A DNA stretch of 64,000 nucleotides from Panagrolaimus kolymaensis (Eukaryota > Nematoda > Chromadorea > Rhabditida > Panagrolaimidae): assembly GCA_028622995.1 (NCBI GenBank), contig JAJQJQ010000032.1:2170001-2234000 (forward strand), written 5' to 3'. The stretch's first letter is position 1. Every line of letters begins with the position of its first letter. The position numbers and the translations under genes were made by a program. The notes under the pieces were generated by a model. That model was not told where the DNA came from. It saw only the letters and a list, made by a program, of their open reading frames with translations, and ran no database searches. Of this stretch, positions 33,940-43,823 are shown one piece after another.

Positions 33940-34705
33940 AAAATGCGATAAGAGTACACTTGTTTCCAGCCTTTTTTAGCATTACACGATAAATAAGTAC
34001 TTTATTTTAAATCTTTTAGTCCTCCTACATTTGCACGTGTTTTTGGTCATCCTACTGTATAAAAAAACAAAAAATTAAAAATTATTACAGATAAAAAACA
34101 ATTTTATGTCCTTTGTACCACTCCTTGATTTTTTTTGAGCAAACAAAAATTATTTATCTTTTGTTCATGTTCTGGACGTCAAAAATTTCCGTTTAGAGCA
34201 TGTGTTTTTTATCAAAGTTATATTTAAAAAATTTTCATGATTATAAAGCTGTTAAAGAAAAGTCGCTTTAACCAAAAAAATATCCAGAGCGTTGTTCAAA
34301 CAATACAGTTTAATAAATTTAAAAAAATTTTAGACTTATATGGTATAAAGAAAAAGGTTTGAAAAAAATTTCGACGTACACCTCGCATTTTTTGTTTGAA
34401 AATCTAAAAACTAAAGAAATAACTTATAGATAAAAAACACATGCGCTAAACTGAAGTTTTTGGCGACAGAACATGTACAAACAAAAAATAATAATTTTTG
34501 TTTGCTCAAAAAAAATCAAGGAGTGGTACAAAGGGCATAAAATTTTTTTCTATCTGGTAATAATTTTTAATTTTTGTTTTTTTATACGGTGGAAAGATTA
34601 AAAACACGTGAAAATGGGGGAGGGCTAAAATTTTTTATATTTATTTATCGTGTAATGCTTGCTATAAAAGGATGGCAAAAAGTATACTCTTTATTCATTT
34701 AGCGA
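33940..34705. repeat. Long imperfect palindrome between divergent paralogues
   Basis: Arms at about 33940-34213 and 34429-34705 are reverse complements at roughly 80% identity by eye, around a 215-bp core. Matching landmarks include AGCATTACACGATAAATAA, the block TTTGTACCACTCCTTGATTT and GCATGTGTTTTTTATC. It lies between two divergent ISG12-like genes. It may be a foldback transposon or the relic of an inverted duplication that created the gene pair. Confidence 0.75.
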
Positions 34706-34761
34706 TTCTTTTTTTTCTTAATATATGTAGGCAAGCTTTTTTTCCCTCACCACTAAGTAAC

Positions 34762-35122
34762 CAGTATTCTTACTTTGCATTTTAGTCGCGCCAAGCGCCG
34801 CGCCAGGCGCCAGGTTAATAAAAAAACCGCGCTAAGCACCGCGCCATGCGCCAGACCTAAAAATCTTGGGCGCCAGCGCCGCGCCACGCGCCAAAAAAAA
34901 TTTTATTATTACAATAAAACCTTTATTTTTTTACTGTTTTAATAAGATATTTTTAAAATAAGGCTTAATTAGAGGTTTTACTAAGACTAAATCAATCTTT
35001 TTTCTGGAAAATTCAAGCAATTAAAAATATAAAATATTTTTTTAATTTTTTCTCGCGCCAGGCGCCGCCCGAAGCACCGAAATTTTGAAAAGTCGCGCCA
35101 GGCGGCGCGAGTAAGAACACTG
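34762..35122. mobile_element. hAT-type MITE with GCGCC arrays
   Basis: Ends CAGTATTCTTACT and its complement AGTAAGAACACTG match at 12 of 13 positions. It is flanked by TAAGTAAC (34754-34761) and TAAGTAGC (35123-35130), an 8-bp target duplication with one change. CAG...CTG termini plus an 8-bp duplication define hAT elements. The subterminal regions are packed with GCGCC/GGCGC motifs, very unlike the surrounding DNA. There is no coding capacity. Confidence 0.8.
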
Positions 35123-35508
35123 TAAGTAGCGCATGTTTGCAATCTGCTTCATTTTTAAATCAAACTTGCTAAAATTCTTCATTTCTTGTGTTAAACAAGT
35201 TTCAGAACCCATTAATTAAAGAAACTACTTTTAGAATTTTTTTCGTTTGATTTTTAAAATAAGATTTTTTCTTTGGGTTAAGCTCAACCAATATTTCTTT
35301 CTTTACCAAAGAAATAAGGCTTAATGCTATCAACCCAGTATTAAACACAAACATAAATAAAATATATATTTCCATTTAGATCGTATTACACTAAAAACAT
35401 ATGAGATGATTAGTTATAAACGGCTATAAACACATTTTCATTATTTTTTTTGCATTGTTTTTTTATTATTGTTTATAAATGAAATTTTAGGTCAAATTGT
35501 ATGCGCCA

Positions 35509-36203
35509 ATGACTGTTGTAGTAGGCGCTGTTGCACTGGGAGTGGTATCTGGAGGAACTGCTTCTCCTCTTATTGGATATGCAGTAAGTGAAGCTGTTGG
35601 GACAATCGCAGGTGGAGTCGTCGCAAGTGGTGGTTCTACTGCTGCTGCAGCTGGCGCTGCTGCAATTGGTGTGGGCGTTGAAGTAAGCGCTGGCGCTGCA
35701 GCTGCTTCTACGACAGGGGGAATGGCCATAGCCTTATCTGGTAAGATTTATAGATTTTGTGGATAAAAAATGTAATATTTTTGATTTTTGTAAATTAATA
35801 TACATAGATTACAACATCTTGTATATAAAAAATTGCTTTATCAATCTTTTAGTTTATTAAATTTAAAATTTTCTTTTCCATCTATAATTAATTTTTAGGC
35901 CCTGTCGGATGGGTTCTTCTCGGTGCTACAGAAAACACCGATAAAAATAGTGAAAAAACCCATCATGTATACTCTTTTGATTGCTGGAAACAAATTTTAC
36001 ATGTCGATTCTGCCGAACCTTCCAATGGCATATTTCTTCTTGATATTATGAAGGATAGAAGAGTCAAAAATGTTGAAGTTAATAAGAATGAAACTTCAAA
36101 CGCTCAATTGATAATTATCGAAAATATTTGGCAGGAAAAGTTTCGGATTGATTTTTTAATGCTTCAAGATGGAAAACTTGCTGCTCATGCAGAAAGAATT
36201 TAA
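35509..36203 (+). CDS. ISG12/IFI27-like Gly/Ala-rich protein with novel C-terminal domain (copy B)
   Basis: Two exons (35509-35740 and 35899-36203) give 178 residues. The ATG at 35509 follows a TTTTAG acceptor by about 18 nt, consistent with trans-splicing. The N-terminal hydrophobic domain (VVVGAVALGVVSGGTASPLI; AAAAGAAAIGVGVEVSAGAA) ends MAIALSG at the exon boundary. The C-terminal domain reads GPVGWVLLGATENTDKN, YSFDCWKQILHVDS, MKDRRVKNVEVNKNETS, IIIENIWQEKFRIDFLM and GKLAAHAERI. Exon 2 is exactly the same length (305 nt) as in copy C, so these two are the closest pair. Membrane association and a stress or immune role are inferences from the ISG12 resemblance only. Confidence 0.75.
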
Positions 36204-36633
36204 GCTTTTATTGCATTCAATTATTTTGTTTATATAAAAATTTCACTTTATTAGCTAACATTACACTTTATTTTATGTAGAAAAATAAAAACTTTACAGA
36301 TTTTTAAAAATTAATTTAATCTACTTTCGTTTCGACGATAATAATATTTAAATAATATTTTGTTCCTTTTTTTAAAAAAAAGTGTCCCAGGCGATGGAAA
36401 TTTTTTTTACGATGACGGGCGTTCCAAGTTCGTTAGTTTCACTGTCCCCAAATTTTCGTAGCTTTTGTAGCATTTAAAAAAAAAGTAAAGTGCTACAAAA
36501 ATCTACAAAATATTTGTACCACTTTGTAAGTTTTTGATACAGTGAAAAAAAAACTTTCGGCCTAGGAATACCCGCTGTAATTAATTCTCAAATGATTGGG
36601 GCACTCACTTTAAATAATGTTTTTTAGAGAATT
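36204..36633. other. Spacer between copies B and C
   Basis: Contains short mirrored CTTTTGTAGCA/TGCTACAAAA words and a weak AAAGTG...CACTTT symmetry at 36375-36612, perhaps an old inverted-repeat element. No gene. Confidence 0.35.
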
Positions 36634-37181
36634 ATGGTTCTTGTTGTAGGCGTAGCAGCTCGTGCAACTTATTTACATATTGTCCCATCGCAATATATTA
36701 TTGGTGGAATAACAGCTATTGCCGGTGGCGCTTTAGCAAAATTTTATGCCAAAACTTCTATCGGGACAAATGCTTTTGCAACAAGTGGTGGAGCAACCGC
36801 TACTGCAACTAATGGGATGGCAATTACTTTTTCGGGTAAATATTTATTTTTTTATAATAAAATCAGTCGTTTTTAGGCCCTATTAGTTTGATCGTTCTTG
36901 GTGCTTCTCAATCAATTAGTTTACTTGATGCGAAAAATGAACCAATGTACACATTTGATTGTTGGAAACAAATATTACATGTAAATACAACCAAACCCTC
37001 GAAAGGTCGACTGTTGGTAAAAGTGTTAAAAGACCCCCGAATTAAGCACATTGAAATTAATGATAAGGCAAAATTAAACGAACCAATGCTAATTGTTGAA
37101 AACGTATGGAATGAAAAATTTCGAATTGACCTTTTGATCCTAAATGATGAAAAACTTGTTGCGCATGCTGAAATGATTTAA
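36634..37181 (+). CDS. ISG12/IFI27-like Gly/Ala-rich protein with novel C-terminal domain (copy C)
   Basis: Two exons (36634-36835 and 36877-37181) with a 41-nt intron give 168 residues. TTTTTTAG lies six bases before the ATG, a probable trans-splice site. The hydrophobic domain is shorter than in copies A and B and less Gly/Ala-rich (VLVVGVAARATYLHIVPSQY; GGITAIAGGALAKFYAKTSI). It still ends MAITFSG at the same intron position. The C-terminal domain is well conserved: YTFDCWKQILHVNT, LKDPRIKHIEINDKAKL, IVENVWNEKFRIDLLIL, KLVAHAEMI. It is 430 bp downstream of copy B on the same strand, so the two may be co-regulated or operonic. Confidence 0.75.
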
Positions 37182-38599
37182 AATTAATAATTATAATTTC
37201 TTTATCTTCGTGTGGAACAAATTATTTTTATTATTGGAGTTTTATGAGAAGGCGAAAATTGAGATAAAGATGTAAAACATCTTCTTTTTTTGATGATTAA
37301 TTTAACTAAAACTTTATTATACTTGCTTATTGATTTAAAAAAAGATATTACAAAATTTTCATAGCTAATTTTTTTTTGTATATAAATTATCATTTTCACA
37401 ATTAAATGCTAATTTGGATAAACCAACGACGTGATCAATAACTATACTTGAAGCAAGGATACATTGTTTTTCTTGTTATAAACCAGTCAAATACTTTTTC
37501 TTCAGCATGTGGTTGATCATAATAATGAATATTTTAATTATCTTTTACAAAAAATAAACAAAAAAATGATTTAAAACATTCAAAAAAGTGAAAATTTTTA
37601 ATAAAGCATGATATAACTTTTTTTCTTTTATCGCGATTTGTGAATCAATAGTGAAAAAAAATGAATGCGATAAAGAAACAAAGAAAAAACTAAACAAACA
37701 ATAGAAGGTTGCTTTTCTCTTATGATTCACCATCATCAAAAAAGGGCCAAAAAAGTTAATAAGAATTATATTTTTTCATTTATTTTGCTTAGTATTTGAA
37801 ATTACTTTTATGAAGAAAAGCAATTTATAACTATCAAATCGATATTTTCCCCATTGAAAGTTTGGAAATTATTTTTATTTCTCATTATTTTTAGATTTCT
37901 CATAACCAATTTTTTTGCCAACGTTTTTCAAAAAGTATTATTAATTGTGACAATTTTAAAATAATTGCATTTGCATTGGCCTCGCCATGCTCATTTAAAA
38001 AAAACTAAAATCTCATTTGTGACAAAACGAATAAAGAAAAGCAACAAAATATTCAAAAAAAAATTAAGTTCAGAAAAACGGAAATTTTTCTTTTAGTTTT
38101 TGCATTGAACTTTTTCATTCAAAACAAACTATGCGCATAAAAAAATAAATGCAACGAAAAAAGTGCAAAAAATCTTCTTCGTTTTTTTATCGAAAATATT
38201 CGAAAACAAAATGCAAAGCCGCTATACATTTTTTTCTTTTAAGAAAATCTTTTGTTAATAGAGAAACCGAAGTTGCTTGTCATTCAAATTATGCTATAAC
38301 GCATCTGGTCGAAATTTATTTGCAACTTTTGTAACACAAGCTAACTTAAATTTTTCTCTGTAATTAAGAGAGTTGTTTTAGTGTTCTTTTTATAAATGAA
38401 ATTAAGATGCTTTGAAAGGATTAAAACAAAATTCAAGCTTGAATAATTTTATTTAACAAAAAATTTTTTTATGAAAGTTAAGTCAAAGAAGGCCATTCTT
38501 TTTTTCTAAACTTTCATATTTTTAACTCCACAACTCCGATGAAAAGCTTTTTAAAATAGTTATAGAAAACATATGTTACTGACGACAACTAATTTTATA
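37182..38599. other. Intergenic, AT-rich
   Basis: No gene. It contains ACAAAATATTCAAAAA at about 38044, a word that recurs in dispersed repeat copies elsewhere (7290, 18075, 52593, 55470). A degraded member of that repeat family may lie at about 38030-38340. Confidence 0.35.
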
Positions 38600-41500
38600 T
38601 TATTGAGCAAAAGCATTAGCTCCGCAAAGGCCACAAGTTTTTCGACAATTTGCGGACATGTATCCTGCGGCTGTCTCGCATTGATTATTAAATGCGGCCC
38701 ATGATTCACATTGAGCATCAGAATCGACATTTTTGCATTCACAATTTTGGAAATTGCATGAAGCAGGACAATTGGTGCGCATAAAATCTGGGAAATTATC
38801 ACATTCACCATTTTCAGCCCAATATTCACACGATGTATCTATATCCATGCATTCAACAGCTGAAAAAAAAGGCTCAATTTAAATTGACATATACTTTTCA
38901 AGATCAAAAAAAACTTACAAGGTCTGCATGAATCAGGGATATCGTTTTCATTGCTAGAATCAACATATCGGAAATTGACTTTAAATGTAAGTTGATTTTT
39001 TCTGGAATATAGTTGGATCATGGCTCTATCTCCTTCGGTTGTAAATGGTTTGATTTCATTAACGTCAGTGGTAACAAAATCCTCATTATTTGCACAAATT
39101 CTAAAACGTTTAAAAAATTAGTTGGTTTTTAATGCCTTTTGTCTTTGATGATCGGGTCCAGGGATGGGCGGAAGTGACTTTTCCTTAGACGGAAGGAACC
39201 GGAAACGGAACTAAGGCAGTTCCGTAAAAGCGGAAATATAAATTATTTTCTACGGAAGCGGAAACGGAAACGGAAGTGAAAAAAGGGCGGAATTCCGCGG
39301 AAACGGAAGCGGAAACGGAATTTTTTTTTCTTATTAAAATTTGCTTTCTAAAATTTTTCTTTTGAAGTTGGTTTCTTAATGCTCAGAGTTTAATATATTG
39401 TTTTCTCTTTAAAAAAATACTTTTGGTTAAAGTGAATAACCTAAAACCTCTTAATAAAAAATTCACAAATAAGTTTTTAAACTTTTTGATATCATATTAT
39501 TGTAATTAGTATAGTTTTATGCTCACTCCTATTTGCAATGTATCATAGAAACGAAAAATATACATGTGGTTGCTCTTTGAATGCTTATGAGATATTGGTT
39601 AATTATTTCTGATTAATTTGAATGAAAGAGATTTTCGAAGTTTTTGACTTCAAAGAAAAATAATTGATGACAATTAACACACAAACAAGCATGTTTGCGG
39701 CTTTTTTAGCAACATTTAAACCGTGTAAGTATAAAAATTAGGTATAAAAAAGTTGGTAAATAAAAAAATTCACTCCAAAAGGTGAAGTTTTCTGTAATTT
39801 TTCTGTGAAAAAATAAAGCACTTCCGTTTATGATTTCCGCTATTTTTACAGCGGAAGCGGAAACGGAAACGGAAATTTAAATATTTTTTTACGGAAGCGG
39901 AAACGGAAACGGAAGCAAAAAAACCACGGAATTCCGCGGAAACGGAAACGGAAGCGGAATTCCGCCCGTCCCTGATCGGGTCATCTTTTTGGCTTTTTAA
40001 AAAGTTTAAATTCTCAATCTTTCAGAATTAAAAAGTAAAATTTAGAGGGATCTTGCTATGCAGCAGCTCAAATTCCTTACAAGTAACCAGTACGATTGAA
40101 ATTATTGGTTTTCATTTCAACTCCATACAATGGACATCCTTTGCCATACGATGCAGCAGCATCAGCTTCAAGAACAATCAATTGAACTTGTTTTCCAGTT
40201 GGGGCTTTAATATGATACCAAACATTTTTAGGGTATTGATATTCTTCATCATTATCGGTTCCAATGGTAAATATAAAGGATCGGCATTCATCGTTTGTAT
40301 TAGCATTAAAAGTTCCGCTGGTATGTGAGGCTCCATTATTAAAAGTTCCTGCATTTACACTAGAGCAAGTGACGCCACCCCATCCACCGGGGCAAAGGCA
40401 TTTAGTGCAATCAGCGGGATTTGGATATCCTCCATTCACGCAAGTAACTGATGGGCTAGTACATTTACAATTATAATGTCGATTCAATAAAGCTATATCT
40501 TGGAAAGTTGGTCCTTTTCGATTACCAATAGTTTGTTGATATAATGGTTCATCAAAGGTAACAATATCAGCTAAAACATTGACGACATATTTAAAATGTC
40601 GCGAAAACAACAAAAACGAAAAAAATTGGCATACTTCCATAATGAAGAACACTTCCATAATCATATGGAGATCCATAATTAAAACTATTATCAGTGGTTA
40701 ATGCGGGTTCTCCAGCATTGCTTATATAATTATCTCGATCATAACGAGCTTGATGATGATGAATTCCAAGAGTATGAAGAATTTCATGAGAAATGGTACC
40801 ATACTAAAATGCAAATTTTCTTGTTAAAACATGGGTTCCTTTTAAAAAGCTTACATTCTTTTCACATTGGCCAGCTGCAATATTGATTCTATTATCACCA
40901 CCATAAAAACCCAGAGTAGAAAAGCATTTTGTTGGATCAATATCTCTAAATTGAACTCTTGGGGAAACTGCTGAGTTTTTATAAAAAGTTAAGCATGTTT
41001 GATTTTGAATATTTATAAATGCTTGATCAATGATATTTCTTGTATCTGTTGCTAAAAAGGTTTAAATATATAATTTTGTTATTTTGGATTTTTTCCCCCT
41101 TACAGATGTTGGCATCAAAAGCATAAGGAATTGATCCTGTCGGCCATCGATTATTTGATAATGGAGTGGAAGATGGATTTCGAATAGCTTGGCGTTTATT
41201 CCGGATACTATTCACGCCAAGAGTAGCAAGAGATTCTTTATCCAAACCAGATTTTTCTGAAATTCCTTCAATGATACCATCAAGTTGGTTTTCATTTAAA
41301 AGTAAATCTCCCTAAAAAAATAAAGAATGTACATATTTGTTAGTCCTCTAAATGTAAATTGAATTTACTGCATATAAAATTTCATCCACTGCAGAGGAAG
41401 TTCCACCATCGACGTCAGCTTTCACGTCTTTGATATCGATACCTTGAGCTTTAGAAATTTTACGAATGATTTTCAATTTTTTACGAATATTGGTTAATTC

Positions 41501-42017
41501 TTTTTCATTTTTACCAATACCTTTTTTAGATAGATCAGCGAATTTCTGAAAAAAATAAAAAATATCTATAAGTTATTCTTTTTTAATTTAAACATACATT
41601 TTTAAGTTTATCAGAAACGGCATCATCGATATCAGAAAAGTCAATTCCTTTTAAGATTTTCTTGCTAACATCGTTGAGAAGTGCACCATTTTTCTTGAGA
41701 AGCGTGTCAGCTTTCTTGAGAATTGGATCAATTTTCTTGAGAGATGTCCCAGTTTTCTTGGCAATTGTATCAGTTTTATTGGGAAGTGTACCATTTTTCT
41801 TGAAATGGATCTCAGGTTTCTTGGGAAGGGCATCAATGAGATGGGCATCAATTTCCTTGGGAATTACATTAGTTTTCTTGGGAAGATTATTAATTGGCGA
41901 TGGAAGAGGATCATCTTCCTTGAGAGGTGTATTAGGTTTATTGAGAGGACTATTAATTGGCGATGAGAATGAAAGCGTTACCGCAATTGAAAGAAGGGCT
42001 AAAATTAGCAGCTTCAT
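38600..42017 (-). CDS. Astacin metalloprotease with EGF, CUB and two ShK domains
   Basis: Eight exons (42017-41598, 41545-41369, 41311-41104, 41051-40855, 40803-40635, 40570-40081, 39100-38919, 38859-38600) join in phase to 700 residues. A signal peptide (MKLLILALLSIAVTLSFSS) is followed by a long Lys-Lys-repeat prodomain and a basic site (NSIRNKRQAIRNP) before the catalytic domain. The zinc motif HEILHTLGIHHHQARYDRD is complete. The Met-turn reads YDYGSVLHYG, with Leu where Met is expected. Then come EGF (CVNGGYPNPADCTKCLCPGG), CUB and two ShK domains (CEYWAENGECDNFP; CESWAAFNNQCETAAG). This is the layout of nematode NAS enzymes, secreted for cuticle, moulting or digestion. A hAT MITE occupies the sixth intron. 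Plus-strand frames here are shadows. Confidence 0.93.
39159..39974. mobile_element. hAT-type MITE in an astacin intron
   Basis: Ends CAGGGATGGGCGGAA and TTCCGCCCGTCCCTG are mirrored at 14 of 15 bases. The flanks are a perfect 8-bp duplication, ATCGGGTC, at 39151-39158 and 39975-39982. Both subterminal regions carry dense GGAAAC/GGAAGC hexamer arrays separated by TTCCGCGGAA palindromes. These are probable transposase-binding repeats. No transposase frame is present. The element lies wholly inside the intron 39101-40080. Confidence 0.9.
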
Positions 42018-43073
42018 GATTTCCAGAGAGAGTTAAGTCAGTAACAAGCAGTCGGATAAGAAAGCTTTTGAGGAGTTATGTGAGGCAGTTGAAACCAATT
42101 CAACCACTAGTTGCAGTTGAAAGTCAACCGCTATTGATACCTTTTCCATTTTTTCCATGCTCCTTTTATATGCCTTCTTTTCAGGAAGTTTTGGAGTCAT
42201 TTAATTATATGTTAATTATATTCTAATCGGTTGTATGTAGTTTTAACTATAATACGAAAATATTATTTATTTTTGACATTAAAACTCGATATTATTTTCT
42301 GATCAACGAATTAAATTTTTTTTCCATGCGTTCATACATAAAAAGTTGTTATTTTAGTTTCCGTTAAGCCGTAAAATTTTAACATAAACTACGAGACAGA
42401 AATGTAATAGCGACATGAAATTAAGCTTTTGTTTTTTGCCCATAATTTAAACCGAAAAAATGAAATGTGTTTTTTTATTATTTTTATGTTGAAAGTTTCC
42501 ATTGTCTCGATTTCCACCTGATAAAGTATTTGTCCTTTGGCGCCGTTCATTACCATAATCCAAAAACTATGAAAACACTAAATCGAGTTTAAAATGCTTT
42601 ATTTTTCATTTCCATTTTCATGTATGTAGCTTAATTTCTGCTAAATAAAAACCATTTTAAGTCACTTTCAAAAGGCCAAAATTAAAGTTGAATGAACAAT
42701 GGCAGCTTCTACTAATTTTTTGTAACGCACCCTTAAAAGATCTTGATGAATAAAACACTGAAAATCAAATGAAATGCTTCTCAGTTTTTTTGTTTTTTTT
42801 AATTTTATATTTCAATCATTAATATATTAAATATTGTGAAACTTTTTTTCGTTTGAAATTAATATAACTTTTGTTTTATTTATCGAACGACATGAATTTA
42901 TTTTTAATTTTTAAACCAAATAAAATAATAATTTTTAAATTTAATTAGTAGCAAAAACTGAAGATTTTATGAAGCAAAATTATTAAATTCATAGCAAAGG
43001 TAAAATAATATATTCATGGCAAAAATAAATGCAAGAAAGTAGCATAATTTTGTATTGTTTTTAGTATTTTAAT
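42018..43073. other. Intergenic, AT-rich
   Basis: Upstream of the astacin gene and downstream of the coiled-coil gene. No motif was identified apart from a plain AT-rich promoter-like stretch. Confidence 0.4.
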
Positions 43074-43823
43074 TTAATCAATTTCTTCCATTCGATCTCG
43101 TGGTCGAAGTTCTTCCATTCGATTTGATGCTCGAAGTTCTTTCATTGATTCTGGCATTGGCTGATACATCGCGGGAGATACTTTTCGATCTTTCATGGCT
43201 GCTCTCTTTACAACTTTACGACTTCGGCAAAATTTGACTAAATGAGGTGGTTGGCTATCATCGTAGATTCTTTCTAAAATATGTCTGATTATATTTGCAC
43301 CTTTTTTGTTAACATTAAATTATGTTCATAACTACCTTTAAATAAATTAAATTTTGGTTTAAGAAAGAAAAAACTGGGATTTTTAACTAACTTTTATTAA
43401 TAGCGGCTTCTCTTTTTTCAAGGGTAGTCATTTCATGAAGAGCTCCTTTTGATTTTGGTGAGGGATCTTGCATTTCTTCTTTGTTTTCAACATTCTTAAT
43501 TTTTCGTTCAACAGGAATAATTTTTGCAGCAAATTTTGGTGTTGGATATGGAACATTTTGCCTATATAAAAGTATGTATTTTATTAGATCATTACACCCG
43601 TGTTAAAATGAAAAATTTACTTTTTTCGTGCTTCTTTTTCCAATTTTCGTTCTTCGTCTAATTCCTTTGAAACTTCGTCTAAAAGTTCGACGAGTTCTTT
43701 TTCTGATTCCAATTCTTGTTTGGTAGGGGTTTCCAAAGGTCCATCGTATCCTTCAACTTCCAATTCTTTGGATACTTCATTCAGAAGTTCCATAAGTTCA
43801 ACAATATCAGCGCAATCACTCAT
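43074..43823 (-). CDS. Small charged coiled-coil protein, unknown function
   Basis: Three exons: 43823 to about 43620, about 43564 to 43390, and about 43274-43074. They join in phase to roughly 190 residues. The N-terminus carries a duplicated acidic heptad-like unit, ELMELLNEVSKELEVEG and ELVELLDEVSKELDEER, likely a short coiled coil. The C-terminus is basic and ends in a repeated RMEELRPRDRMEEID-type sequence. There is no signal peptide or membrane segment. I do not recognise the family. Regular codon structure and clean introns argue that it is a real gene. Confidence 0.6.

Noticed and set aside
35487..35729. Ala/Pro-rich minus-strand frame
   Set aside because: Antisense shadow of ISG12-like copy B exon 1.
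36375..36612. Possible third TTAA palindromic element (GTGTCCC...GGGGCAC)
   Set aside because: Terminal similarity is weak and no consistent TTAA-AGGGACA ends are present.
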